Source of the DNA: Paracoccus yeei ATCC BAA-599
Lineage (GTDB): Bacteria > Pseudomonadota > Alphaproteobacteria > Rhodobacterales > Rhodobacteraceae
Direction of reading: 5' to 3'
NCBI RefSeq assembly: GCF_000622145.1
Contig: NZ_JHWH01000017.1
Coordinates: forward strand, 38,687 to 102,686
DNA length: 64,000 nt
The position numbers and the translations under genes are program-made. The first letter of the stretch is position 1, and each line of letters starts with the position of its first letter. Shown one piece after another: positions 18,508 through 27,649 of this stretch. The notes under the pieces were generated by a model that searched no databases, was not told the DNA's origin, and saw nothing but the letters and a program-made list of their open reading frames with translations.

Positions 18508-19057
18508 GCCGCTGACCGCAGCCGATCTGGCGGGCGCGCCCCGCCCGCCCGATCCGGCCGCGCTGCTCCGCCGGGGCCGGATGCGCCCGGTCGTCCTGCA
18601 CCCCGACCCGATCCTGCGCCAGCGGTGCGAACCCGCCGGGGCGCTGGACTGGGACAGCCTGTGCCAGCTGGCCGGCGACCTGCTGGCGACGCTCTATCAT
18701 GCCGGCGGGCGCGGCCTGGCCGCCCCCCAGATCGGCGAGCCGGTGCGCATCTTCGTCATGGATGCCGGCTGGAAGGCCGACGCGCCCTGCCCCCGCGTCT
18801 TTCTGGACCCGCAGATCACCCCCCTTGCCGGCCCCGACGAGACGGCCGAGGAAACCTGCCTGTCGATCCCTGGCCAGCCGGTCGCCGTCACCCGCCCCGC
18901 CGCCGTCTCGGTCGCCTTCTTCGACCTGATGGGCACGCTTTGCACGGCTGACCTGACGGGGATCGAGGCCCGCATCGCCCAGCACGAGGCCGACCACCTG
19001 GACGGCCGCCTCATCATCGACCGCGCGGCGCGGCGCGAAGTGCAGCGAAATCGTTAA
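18500..19057 (+). CDS. Second peptide deformylase paralog, catalytic residues retained
   Basis: A 185-residue deformylase with a 29-residue N-terminal extension. Motif 1 is RGLAAPQ, motif 2 is ETCLS (Gly replaced by Thr before Cys120), and motif 3 is QHEADH with His162, Glu163 and His166. So the metal site and catalytic Glu remain. GTG 18500 overlaps the end of def by eight bases. It may act on a restricted group of nascent chains; no direct evidence. Confidence 0.88.
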   Translation: MPEPLTAADLAGAPRPPDPAALLRRGRMRPVVLHPDPILRQRCEPAGALDWDSLCQLAGDLLATLYHAGGRGLAAPQIGEPVRIFVMDAGWKADAPCPRVFLDPQITPLAGPDETAEETCLSIPGQPVAVTRPAAVSVAFFDLMGTLCTADLTGIEARIAQHEADHLDGRLIIDRAARREVQRNR

Positions 19058-19127
19058 AATCCCTGGCGTCCGGGTGATCCTGCGGCGGGTTCTGCTAGGC
19101 TGTCCCCATCGCAACCGGGGAACCGCC

Positions 19128-19394
19128 ATGATCCTGTTTCTGACCTTCCTTGCCTTCGCCACCGGCTGCCTGCTGGGCGCCCGGGCCGTCCGCCCGTGCC
19201 CGGCTTCGCAGCCGCACCGGCACGAATGGGCGGCCTTTTGCCAGGGCGGCCTGCCCCTGCCGCCCGTCCCGGCATCGTCCTTCGGCAGCCTTCCGGTCGC
19301 GGCGGCGCTTGCCGGGACGGTCCAGGGACCCGGGCGCGCCGCCAGCGCCCTCGCCACCAGCGGCGGCCGGATTTACCTTCAGTCGCGGGCGTGA
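19128..19394 (+). CDS. Small hypothetical protein with N-terminal membrane helix
   Basis: An 88-residue reading frame with a hydrophobic start (MILFLTFLAFATGCLLGARA) that could be a membrane anchor or signal peptide, then a low-complexity Pro/Ala-rich body. A GGGGAACC sequence lies ahead of the ATG. It sits between the second and third deformylase paralogs in the same orientation. I do not recognise a family; it could be a chance frame, but the position and start favour a real small gene. Confidence 0.4.
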   Translation: MILFLTFLAFATGCLLGARAVRPCPASQPHRHEWAAFCQGGLPLPPVPASSFGSLPVAAALAGTVQGPGRAASALATSGGRIYLQSRA

Positions 19395-19426
19395 TAGGGC
19401 GCAGCCATCCCCTGCCAAGGCCGCCC

Positions 19427-19927
19427 ATGACCATCCGCCCCTTCCTGCCCTATTCGGACCGCCGCCTGCACATCCCGGCCGAGCCGGTCCAGGCGATCAC
19501 CGAAACCGTGCGGATGATCTGGGACGACATGATCGACACCATGGACGCGATGCCGGGCGTGGGCCTGGCCGCGCCGCAGATTGGCATCATGCTGCGGCTG
19601 GCGGTGGTCGACGCCTCGGACAAGCGCGGCCAGGCGATCCGCATGGCCAACCCCGAGGTGCTGCACGCCAGCACCCAGATGCGCGCCCATGACGAGGCAA
19701 GCCCGAACCTGCCCGGCGTCTTCGCCCGGATCGAGCGTCCCCGCGCGGTGACCGTCCGCTTCCTGAATGACCGCGCCGAGATCGAGGACCGGGATTTCGT
19801 CGGCCTCTGGGCCACCTCGGTCCAGCACCAGATCGACCACCTGGACGGCAAGCTCTATGTCGATCACCTGACGCCCCTGCGCCGCAAGATGCTGGTGGCG
19901 AAATCGGCAAAGCTCGCGCGCCGATAG
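19427..19927 (+). CDS. Peptide deformylase-like protein lacking catalytic residues
   Basis: A 166-residue protein with clear deformylase fold signatures: PGVGLAAPQIG (43-53) and QHQIDHLDG (133-141). The metal-binding Cys motif EGCLS is replaced by EASPNLPG (90-97), and the catalytic Glu of QHEIDH is Gln135. Two of three active-site elements are therefore missing, and deformylase activity is unlikely. It may have a binding or regulatory role at the ribosome; that is speculation. It has its own start at ATG 19427 and lies in line with two active-looking paralogs. Confidence 0.88.
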   Translation: MTIRPFLPYSDRRLHIPAEPVQAITETVRMIWDDMIDTMDAMPGVGLAAPQIGIMLRLAVVDASDKRGQAIRMANPEVLHASTQMRAHDEASPNLPGVFARIERPRAVTVRFLNDRAEIEDRDFVGLWATSVQHQIDHLDGKLYVDHLTPLRRKMLVAKSAKLARR

Positions 19928-20161
19928 ATCTGGCGCGGCAGGTCGTCCTGCGGGCTGCAACCGTTTCCCTCCTGCCCTGCGGCAAGGGGCCCGGACAGGC
20001 GCCGCCGCCTTCGCGCGCCGGTTTGACCGGGCAAGCCGCGGTGCAGCCGGGCCTTTTCTTTCAACCGGCCCGCCCCTAACCTGCGCGGGAAGGCCCATCC
20101 CGAAACCCCGGACCGGCGCCACGACCAACCCCGCCCGCGGCCCAAAGGGAGGCGCTGCCAG

Positions 20162-21799
20162 ATGTTTTCGGTCCTGCCGCTGCTTTCGGGCCTGCTGTTC
20201 GCCGCCGCCTCGCTGACGCCGTCGCTGATCCCGCGGGACTGGATCATGCAGGGCGCGCTGGCCGGCGTTTCGATGGCGGCGGGCTATCTGGCGACGCAGT
20301 TCCTGCTGGCGCTGTGGCGCACGCTGCAGATCCCGGTGCTGTCCGGCCGGCGCGCCACCATCGCGCATGCCGTCGTCGCGGTCCCGGTGCTGGCGGTGCT
20401 GGTGCGCTGCGTTGCGCTGGCGGACGACTGGCAGAACAGCATCCGCCTGCGCATGGACATGCCTTTGGTCGAGGCGACGAACACCACCAAGATGCTGCTG
20501 CTGGCGGCGGCGGTGTTTCTGGTGCTGTTCGTCATCGGCAAGCTGGTGCAGGGGCTGTTCGACCTGCTGCGCCTGCGGCTGGCGCGCCATATCCCGGTCG
20601 CCAGCGCCAATGTGCTGGGGCTGCTGCTGGCGGCGATGATCGTGGTCACGCTGACCCGCGACGGGGTGGTGAACGCGGCCATGCGGATGGCCGACAGCTC
20701 CTACGCCGCCGCCCAGCACCTGACCGACCCGAACACCCCGCCCCCGTCCGAGGGCTGGCAATCGGGCGGCCCCGGTTCGGTCGCGGAATGGGGGCTGATG
20801 GGCGCGCCGGGGCGCGACTTCGTCACCGGCGGCCCGCGCGCCGCCGCGATCTCGGCCTTTACCGGCCGGCCCGCGCGCGAACCGCTGCGCATCTACATCG
20901 GCCTGGCGCAGGAAAAGGACGCCGAGGACCGCGCCCGCCTTGCCCTGGACGAGATGCTGCGCGTCGGCGCCTTCGACCGCAAGGTGCTGGTCGTGGCCAG
21001 CCCCACCGGCACCGGCTGGATGGACCCGGCCAGCTATGACGCGCTGGAATACATGCACAACGGCGACGTGGCGACGGTGGCGGTGCAGTATTCCTATCTG
21101 CAAAGCCCGCTGGCGCTGATCTTCGAAACCGATGCCGGGCTCGAGCAGACGACCGCGCTGACCCGCCTGGTCTATGACCATTGGCGCAGCCTGCCCCTCG
21201 ATCGCAGGCCGCGGCTTTACCTGCACGGGATCTCGCTGGGGGCGTGGTCGTCGATGTATGCCCTCAACCCGTTCCAGATGATGAACGAACCCGTCTCGGG
21301 CGCGTTCTGGGTCGGGCCGCCGTTCCCCTCGACCCTGTGGCGCCAGGCCAACAGCGCCCGCGACCCTGCCAGCCCCCTGATCCTGCCCGAGGTCGATGAC
21401 GGAGAGGTCATCCGCTATGCCAGCCAGTTCGCACCGCCCGACCGCTCGGGCCGGCCCTGGGGGCGGCTGCGCATCCTGTTCCTGCAGCACGCCAGCGACG
21501 CCATCGTGTTCTACAGCCCGACCTCGCTTTGGCGCAGGCCCGAGTGGATGAACGAGCCGCTCGCCCCGGACGTGTCGCCGGCGCTGGGGTTCACGCCCAT
21601 CGTCACGCAGCTTCAACTGGCCGTGGACATGCTGATCTCGACCTCGACCCCGCCGGGCTTCGGCCATATCTACGACGCCGAGGAATACATCGACGGCTGG
21701 GTATCGGTGACCGCCCCCGAGGGGTGGACGCAGGCCGACACCAACAGGCTCAAGGCGAAATGCGGCAAGGGCGGGCTGCTTGGATGCGACAACGGCTGA
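20162..21799 (+). CDS. Alpha/beta-hydrolase family membrane protein (Abhydrolase_9 type)
   Basis: A 545-residue protein. The N-terminal third has four hydrophobic helices (about residues 1-180), and the C-terminal part is a hydrolase domain with the nucleophile elbow LHGISLGAWSSM. The arrangement matches the Abhydrolase_9 family with its own N-terminal membrane domain. The active site would face the periplasm. Family members are poorly characterised and lipid or ester substrates are a guess. The downstream hydrolase gene overlaps its end by 16 bases. Confidence 0.85.
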   Translation: MFSVLPLLSGLLFAAASLTPSLIPRDWIMQGALAGVSMAAGYLATQFLLALWRTLQIPVLSGRRATIAHAVVAVPVLAVLVRCVALADDWQNSIRLRMDMPLVEATNTTKMLLLAAAVFLVLFVIGKLVQGLFDLLRLRLARHIPVASANVLGLLLAAMIVVTLTRDGVVNAAMRMADSSYAAAQHLTDPNTPPPSEGWQSGGPGSVAEWGLMGAPGRDFVTGGPRAAAISAFTGRPAREPLRIYIGLAQEKDAEDRARLALDEMLRVGAFDRKVLVVASPTGTGWMDPASYDALEYMHNGDVATVAVQYSYLQSPLALIFETDAGLEQTTALTRLVYDHWRSLPLDRRPRLYLHGISLGAWSSMYALNPFQMMNEPVSGAFWVGPPFPSTLWRQANSARDPASPLILPEVDDGEVIRYASQFAPPDRSGRPWGRLRILFLQHASDAIVFYSPTSLWRRPEWMNEPLAPDVSPALGFTPIVTQLQLAVDMLISTSTPPGFGHIYDAEEYIDGWVSVTAPEGWTQADTNRLKAKCGKGGLLGCDNG

Positions 21800-22665
21800 T
21801 CCTGGCCGCAGCGGTGGCGGGGCTGGTGGTGCTGCTGCTGGCACTGAACACGGCGCGGAACGCGGCCGGCTGGCAGCCCATCGCCCATACGCCCGAGGAA
21901 CGCGACACCCTGCTGCGGCCGGCCTGGCGCCTGCTGCGCCCGCCGGGCCCCGGCCCCCACAAGGCGGCGATCCTGCTGTCGGGCTGCGACGGGGTGCATG
22001 ACAACATGGACTGGTGGGCCGGGGTCATGCTGGCCCAGGGCCGCGCCGCGCTGATCCTGGACAGCCACGCGCCGCGCGGCCTGACCCTGGCGCAGTCCTG
22101 GCGCGCGGTCTGCGCGGGCCAGGTCCTGCCCGGGGCGGAACGGGCGGGCGACATCGCCGCGGCGCTGACCGCCCTGCGCGGGATGGCGGGGATCGACGCC
22201 TCGGATGTGGCGCTGCTTGGCGCCTCGCACGGCAGCTGGTCGGTGATGGAGCTGATGGCCGACCTGGGCGACGGCGCGGTGCCGCCCGGCCTGACCGACT
22301 GGCCCGCCCCGCCCGAAAGCCTGGCCGCGCAGGTCGGGCCCGTGCTGCTGCTTTACCCCTATTGCGGGGTGCTCAGCGGCGCCGGCCGCGCGGCCTGGCC
22401 TGGTCACGTCCAGGGATTGATGATCCTGGCGCAGAACGACAGCATCACCGACCCCGGCGCCTGCCGCAAGATGGCCGCGACGTTGACGGCCAAGGGCACG
22501 CGGCTGCAGGTCGAAACCCTTGCCGGCACCGACCACGGCTTTGACCAGCGCGAACGCTCGGCCCTGTCGGCGCTGCAGTTCGACGAACCCGCCCGGGACC
22601 GCGCCACGGACCTGGCGCAGGACTTCCTGCAAGGTTTTGCATCCCCCCGCCAGACCGGGCTATGA
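21784..22665 (+). CDS. Dienelactone hydrolase-like alpha/beta hydrolase
   Basis: A 293-residue protein with an N-terminal hydrophobic anchor (about residues 4-21) and an alpha/beta-hydrolase core. [12 protein letters not shown] is the oxyanion region, [13 protein letters not shown] the nucleophile elbow, and [10 protein letters not shown] holds the His. It resembles periplasmic dienelactone-hydrolase-type enzymes. Start ATG 21784 overlaps the preceding hydrolase gene, so the pair is coupled and may process the same envelope substrate. fmt follows 28 bases later. Confidence 0.82.
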   Translation: MRQRLILAAAVAGLVVLLLALNTARNAAGWQPIAHTPEERDTLLRPAWRLLRPPGPGPHKAAILLSGCDGVHDNMDWWAGVMLAQGRAALILDSHAPRGLTLAQSWRAVCAGQVLPGAERAGDIAAALTALRGMAGIDASDVALLGASHGSWSVMELMADLGDGAVPPGLTDWPAPPESLAAQVGPVLLLYPYCGVLSGAGRAAWPGHVQGLMILAQNDSITDPGACRKMAATLTAKGTRLQVETLAGTDHGFDQRERSALSALQFDEPARDRATDLAQDFLQGFASPRQTGL

Positions 22666-22693
22666 CGGGGCCGCATTCAGGGAAAGGCAAGCC

Positions 22694-23587
22694 ATGCGCG
22701 TGATCTTCATGGGAACTCCGGATTTCTCGGTCCCGGCGCTGCGGGCCATCGCCGCGCGCCACGACGTGGCGGCGGTCTATTCCCAGCCGCCCCGCGCGGC
22801 GGGACGCGGACAAAAGCCGCGCCCCTGCCCCGTCCATCGCGCGGCGGAAACGCTCGGCATTCCGGTCCGCACCCCCGAGCGGCTGAAATCCCCCGAAGAA
22901 CAGGCCGCCTTCGCCGCCCTCGGCGCCGATGTGGCGGTAGTGGTGGCCTATGGGCTGATCCTGCCGCAGCCGGTGCTGGACGCGCCACGCCTGGGGTGCC
23001 TCAACATCCACGCCTCGCTTCTGCCGCGCTGGCGGGGGGCGGCGCCCATCCATCGCGCGATCATGGCGGGGGATGCGGAAACCGGGGTCGCCATCATGCA
23101 GATGCAGGCGGGGCTGGATACCGGCCCGGTCCTGGCCGAGGCGCGCACCCCCATCGGGCCCGAGGATACCACCGCCGACCTGCACGACCGCCTGGCCGAG
23201 ATGGGCGCGGCCCTGATCGGGGATATTCTGGATCGCCTGCCCCTGCCCGCCGTGCCCCAGCCCTCCGAGGGGGTGACCTATGCCCAGAAGATCGACAAGG
23301 CCGAGGCCCGGATCGACTGGGCCCTGCCCGCGCCGCAGGTCGACCGCCAGATCCGGGGCCTGTCCCCCTTTCCCGGCGCCTGGTGCATGCTGGGCGGCGA
23401 ACGGATCAAGCTGCTGCGCTCGCGCCTGGCGGCCGGGGCCGGCGCGCCCGGCACGGTGCTCCAGGGCTTCACCATCGCCTGCGGGACCGGCGCCGTCGAG
23501 GTGCTGGAAGCGCAGCGCGAAGGCAAGCGCCCGATGCCCGCGGCCGAGGTCCTGCGCGGCCTGACCTTGCCCGACCGCCTGGACTGA
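22694..23587 (+). CDS. fmt: Methionyl-tRNA formyltransferase
   Basis: A 297-residue enzyme that formylates initiator Met-tRNA with 10-formyl-tetrahydrofolate. [19 protein letters not shown] is the N-terminal signature. [20 protein letters not shown] holds the catalytic Asn/His and the SLLPRWRG motif, and AGLDTGPVL completes the formyl-transfer domain. A C-terminal OB domain begins near residue 205. Its reaction is the partner of the deformylases encoded 4 kb upstream in the same direction. Confidence 0.96.
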   Translation: MRVIFMGTPDFSVPALRAIAARHDVAAVYSQPPRAAGRGQKPRPCPVHRAAETLGIPVRTPERLKSPEEQAAFAALGADVAVVVAYGLILPQPVLDAPRLGCLNIHASLLPRWRGAAPIHRAIMAGDAETGVAIMQMQAGLDTGPVLAEARTPIGPEDTTADLHDRLAEMGAALIGDILDRLPLPAVPQPSEGVTYAQKIDKAEARIDWALPAPQVDRQIRGLSPFPGAWCMLGGERIKLLRSRLAAGAGAPGTVLQGFTIACGTGAVEVLEAQREGKRPMPAAEVLRGLTLPDRLD

Positions 23588-23619
23588 CGGGCCGCCGCCC
23601 CGCGTTCGGCAAGGCCGCA

Positions 23620-23685
23620 ATGGGTATCTGGAAAACAGAGACGAGCCACGCCACGCCCCGTTTTCACCGTTTTTCAAATACCCAT
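23620..23685. repeat. Convergent pair of ATGGGTATTTGGAAAA elements
   Basis: ATGGGTATCTGGAAAA (23620-23635) and its inverse TTTTTCAAATACCCAT (23670-23685) face each other with a 34-base spacer, in the gap where fmt and hrpB converge. The pair could form a hairpin that terminates both genes. Confidence 0.65.
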
Positions 23686-23720
23686 GCCAAGGCTGCAACC
23701 CTCGGCGCGGGCCGGTCCGG

Positions 23721-26141
23721 TCACGTCCCGCGCGGCTTGGCGCGGGTGGTCGGGTCGGCCTCCAGCGGGCTTTCCGGCCAGGGATGACGCGGATAGCGCC
23801 CGCGCATGTCCTTGCGGACCTCGGCATAGCCGCCCGTCCAGAAGCCGGGCAGGTCGGTGGTCACCGCGATGGGCTTGCCGCCGGGGGACAGCATCTGGAT
23901 GCGCAGGGGCCGCCCGCCGACGACCGGATGACGCGAGACGCCGAACAGCTCCTGCAGCTTCAACTCGATCGAGGGGGTTTCGTGGTCATAGTCGATAGGC
24001 ACCTTGCGGCCCAGCGGCGTCACGAAATGGGCGGGCGCGGCCTGGTCCAGCCTGCGCTGGCCGTCCCAGCCGATGCGGGCCTTCAGCGCCTCGGTCAGGT
24101 CCAGCGCCCGCAGGTCGGCCAGCGTCCGCGCCCGGGTCAGCCAGGGCAGCAGCCAGTCGGGTTCGGCCAGCAGGCTTTCGTCATCGACCGGGCCAAGGTC
24201 GGGGACCAGCGCGATGCGCCCCCGCAGCCGCGCGGCCGAGGCGGTCCAGGCCAGACCGTTCGCCCGCAGCCCCTCGAGCGCCGCGCGGGCCAGCGCCTGG
24301 GGGTCGGGCGCATCCAGCGCCCGGTCCGCCAGCACCAGCGCGCCCAGCCGTTCCTGCCTGCGGGCGATCACCCGGTTTTCGCGGCGCGACCATTCGACGA
24401 TCTCGGCCGCCTCGATGCGGTCGGCGTAAAGCGCGCGGATCTCGGCTTCGTGGATCGGGGCGGCCATGCGGATGCGCGCCTCGCGCGTGTCGCCGTCAAG
24501 GTCGGTCGCAACGATGAAGCGATGCGCGGCCAGTCCGTCGGCCTCGGGCAGGACCGCGCCCTTGCCGCCCGACAGGACATAGCGCGGCTGGTCGCCCTTG
24601 CGGCGCTGGCCGATGCGGTCGGGATAGGCCAGTGCCGCCATGGCCCCCGGCGACAGGTCCGTGCCATCGCCGGCCATCCGGCGCAGGCGGCGGGCCTCGC
24701 CCTGGATGCGGTGCAGGGCGGCGTCGTTCAGCGCCCAAGGCTGGCGGTCGCGAAAGGCGCGCGCGTCGCGCAGCGCCCCCAGGCGCAGGGTCAGGTCGGC
24801 GGGCGCCCCCGGACCCAGCGGGTCGCGGTCGGCCATCAGCGCGGCCAGCCCGGCCGCGTCCCGGCCCGCGACGGCCAGCATATGGGCCAGACGCGGGTGC
24901 AGCGGCAGCGCGGCCAGGCGGCGGCCGTGGCCCGTGATCCGCCCCGCGGCGTCGAGCGCGCCAAGGTCGTGCAGCAGCGCCCGCGCCTCGGCCAGCGCGG
25001 GGGCGGGCGGCGGCGTCAGGAAGGCCAGGTCCGACCCGTCCGAGCCCCAGATCGCCAGTTCCAGCGCCAGCCCCGCCAGATCGGCCACCGCGATTTCGGG
25101 GGGCGCGAAGGCGGGAAGCGCGCCTTCCTCGGCCCGCGCCCACATCCGATAGCAGATGCCCGGCGCGACACGTCCGGCGCGGCCCCGGCGCTGCTCGGCC
25201 TCGGCCCGGCTGACGCGTTCGGTGACCAGCCGGGACATGCCGCTGCCGGGATCGAAGCGCGCCCGCCGTGCCCGTCCGGCATCGACCACCACGGTCACGT
25301 CGGGAATGGTCAGCGAGGTTTCCGCGATCGCCGTCGCCAGCACCACCCGACGCCCATCCGACGGCCGCAGCACCGCCTGCTGGGCCTTGAAATCCATCGC
25401 GCCGTAAAGGGCCGCGACCTCGATTCCCAGGTCCAGCATGGCCTGGACGCGCCGGATCTCGCCCTCGCCAGGCAGGAAGGCCAGGATGGTGCCGCCCAGG
25501 GTCCGCGTCGCCGCCTCGGCCTCGGCGATCAGCCGCGCCGCCTCGGGGACCAGCCGGCTGCCGGCCGGCAGCGGGCGGTCCAGCCAGCGCGTCTCGACCG
25601 GAAAGGCGCGCCCCTCCGAGCGGATCACGGGCGCGCCGTCCAAAAGCGTTGCCACGGGCTGGGCATCCAGCGTCGCCGACATGACGACCAGCGCCAGGTC
25701 CGGGCGCAGCGCCGCCCGAGCCTCCCATGCCAGGGCCAGTCCCAGGTCGGCGTTCAGGCTGCGTTCGTGGAATTCGTCGAAGATGACGCAGCCGACGCCA
25801 TCGAGCGAGGGGTCCGATTGCAGCATCCGGGTCAGGATGCCCTCGGTCACGACCTCGATCCGGCTGCCCGGAACGGATTCGCCCCGGATGCGATAGCCCA
25901 CGCGGTCCCCCAGAGGCTCGCCCAGGGTCTGGGCCAGGCGGGCGGCGGCGGCGCGGGCGGCCAAGCGGCGCGGTTCCAGCATGACGATGCGGCCGGGGAC
26001 GGCATCCAGCAGCGCCAGCGGCACACGCGTCGTCTTGCCGGCGCCAGGGGGCGCCACCAGCACGGCGCGGCCATGTGCGGCCAGGGCGGCGGTCAGCTCG
26101 GGCAGGACGGCGTCGACGGGCAAGGCGGAGGGCGGTTGCAT
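23721..26141 (-). CDS. hrpB: ATP-dependent helicase HrpB
   Basis: An 806-residue DEAH-type helicase. Walker A is APPGAGKTT (about 33-41), the DEAH variant is FDEFHER, SAT is in VVMSATLDA, and motif VI is QRRGRAGR. The C-terminal HrpB-specific region ends with PIDYDHETPSIELKLQELFG. HrpB is thought to act on RNA, but its substrate in bacteria is poorly known. Start ATG 26141 (MQPPSALPVDAV) sits directly before the helicase core; longer in-frame readings run into the divergent RTX-like gene's leader. Confidence 0.93.
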   Translation of the reverse strand: MQPPSALPVDAVLPELTAALAAHGRAVLVAPPGAGKTTRVPLALLDAVPGRIVMLEPRRLAARAAAARLAQTLGEPLGDRVGYRIRGESVPGSRIEVVTEGILTRMLQSDPSLDGVGCVIFDEFHERSLNADLGLALAWEARAALRPDLALVVMSATLDAQPVATLLDGAPVIRSEGRAFPVETRWLDRPLPAGSRLVPEAARLIAEAEAATRTLGGTILAFLPGEGEIRRVQAMLDLGIEVAALYGAMDFKAQQAVLRPSDGRRVVLATAIAETSLTIPDVTVVVDAGRARRARFDPGSGMSRLVTERVSRAEAEQRRGRAGRVAPGICYRMWARAEEGALPAFAPPEIAVADLAGLALELAIWGSDGSDLAFLTPPPAPALAEARALLHDLGALDAAGRITGHGRRLAALPLHPRLAHMLAVAGRDAAGLAALMADRDPLGPGAPADLTLRLGALRDARAFRDRQPWALNDAALHRIQGEARRLRRMAGDGTDLSPGAMAALAYPDRIGQRRKGDQPRYVLSGGKGAVLPEADGLAAHRFIVATDLDGDTREARIRMAAPIHEAEIRALYADRIEAAEIVEWSRRENRVIARRQERLGALVLADRALDAPDPQALARAALEGLRANGLAWTASAARLRGRIALVPDLGPVDDESLLAEPDWLLPWLTRARTLADLRALDLTEALKARIGWDGQRRLDQAAPAHFVTPLGRKVPIDYDHETPSIELKLQELFGVSRHPVVGGRPLRIQMLSPGGKPIAVTTDLPGFWTGGYAEVRKDMRGRYPRHPWPESPLEADPTTRAKPRGT

Positions 26142-26247
26142 GGGCCCCTTATGGCAAAGCCGCCACAGCAGGGAAAGATCCCCGGGCCCGGATTGAGAGC
26201 GCCGCGAACCCGTGCTTTCCTGCCCCGAACCTCCAAGGATTTTTCCG

Positions 26248-27591
26248 ATGAACGAATGGCTTTTGCTGCTTTTGATTCCGCTGGGCGGGGCCGCGCTCGG
26301 ATCGCTGTTCCAGCAGGATGACGATGACGGCGAGCGCGGGGAGACGCCCTCGCCCACCGAGGGGACCGAGGGCGACGATATCCTGCGCGCGCCCGACGGC
26401 TATTCGGGCGCCGTCAACGGCGCGGCAGGCGACGACAGCATCACCGTCGGCTCGCCTGACGACCCGAGCGACTATTCCCAGCGCAGCATCGCCCGGCCCG
26501 ATGACGCCGGCTGGCTGGGCGCGTCGGGCTGGAACCCCGAGGACCTGGACAATGTGCCCGAGGGCGTGGTCGCCGCGCGGGGCGGTGCAGGCGACGACAC
26601 CATCACCGGCGCCGGCTGGGGCATCGACATCGACGGCGGGGCGGGCGACGACCGGATCGCGCTGACCAGCGGCGACGCGGGCCAGGACGACACGAACGTC
26701 TTTGCCGCCGTCGCGCGCGGCGGCACGGGCGACGACGACATCGCCGTGACCGGCCGGGACGCGGTGGTTCTGGGCGATGCGGGCGACGACAGCATTGCCG
26801 CCTCGGGCAGCCACATGCGCATCGACGGCGGCGCGGGCGCGGACCGGATCGACGTGGCGGGGCTGACCGACAGCTCCATCGCGCTTGGCGCGGGCGACAG
26901 CGTGACCGGGCGCGGCGATGGCGACGACGGGCTGCGGTTCCTGCTGCGCGAGGGCGCGGACTTCACCGGCAACGCCTCGGACGAGACGCTGCGGCTGCTG
27001 GGATCGGCGCGCATCGACGGGGCGGGCGGCGACGACCGCCTGACCCTGGATGAATTGGCGCCGGGATCGTCGACGCTGATCGGCGGGGCGGGCGACGACA
27101 CGATCGAGGGCGCGGGCCAGGCCAACCCCGGCCAAAGCTCGTGGCACGCAGACCTGGTCGGGCGCAGCGACGACCGGCTGGACGGCGGCACGGGCGACGA
27201 CCTGATCCTGTTCGACCGCGCCGATACCGTCACGGGCGGCGCGGGCGCCGACCAGCTGATCGGCTATGTCGATGCCGGCCAGACCGCGACTGTCACCGAC
27301 TTTACCGCCGGTCAGGACGTGCTGCGCGTGAACCTGGACCCCGACGACAGCACCGCGGGCGCGGATCCCTTCGGCCATGTCTTGGTCGAGGAACGGGACG
27401 GGGCCACGCTGATCCGCGTCCAGGGCAGCGATGTCGTGCGGCTGGAGGGCGCGACCGGCCTGTCCGTCGGCTTCGAGATCGGCGACACCTATTCCAGCGA
27501 TACGCCCCAGTATGTCGATGCCCAGGGCAACCCGGTCGATCCCGCGACGCTGGACGTGATCGTGAACCGCTACGAACGCTTCGACACCTGA
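26248..27591 (+). CDS. Membrane-anchored protein with RTX-like calcium-binding repeats
   Basis: A 447-residue acidic protein. Residues 1-20 (MNEWLLLLLIPLGGAALGSL) form a membrane anchor or uncleaved signal. It is followed by about ten degenerate nonapeptides of the GGAGDD type (for example GGAGDDTIT, GGTGDDDIA, GGTGDDLIL) spread over residues 45-345, which in other proteins bind Ca2+ in a beta-roll. The C-terminus has the usual RTX-tail look (TVTDFTAGQDVLRVNL). A membrane anchor on RTX repeats is unlike typical type I secreted toxins, and no catalytic domain is present. Likely role: surface or periplasmic binding. Confidence 0.85.
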   Translation: MNEWLLLLLIPLGGAALGSLFQQDDDDGERGETPSPTEGTEGDDILRAPDGYSGAVNGAAGDDSITVGSPDDPSDYSQRSIARPDDAGWLGASGWNPEDLDNVPEGVVAARGGAGDDTITGAGWGIDIDGGAGDDRIALTSGDAGQDDTNVFAAVARGGTGDDDIAVTGRDAVVLGDAGDDSIAASGSHMRIDGGAGADRIDVAGLTDSSIALGAGDSVTGRGDGDDGLRFLLREGADFTGNASDETLRLLGSARIDGAGGDDRLTLDELAPGSSTLIGGAGDDTIEGAGQANPGQSSWHADLVGRSDDRLDGGTGDDLILFDRADTVTGGAGADQLIGYVDAGQTATVTDFTAGQDVLRVNLDPDDSTAGADPFGHVLVEERDGATLIRVQGSDVVRLEGATGLSVGFEIGDTYSSDTPQYVDAQGNPVDPATLDVIVNRYERFDT

Positions 27592-27649
27592 GCCCTACAC
27601 ATCCGCCGCCCGCCTGCCTATCTTGGACCCCGGCAAGACGAGGGACGGA

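Noticed and set aside
19379..21844. Long minus-strand open frame opposite the deformylase-like and hydrolase genes
   Set aside because: Same mirror-strand effect; no motif.
26581..27260. Direct DNA repeats resembling a CRISPR or minisatellite
   Set aside because: The periodicity comes from coding for GGxGDD calcium-binding nonapeptides; there are no spacers or leader.
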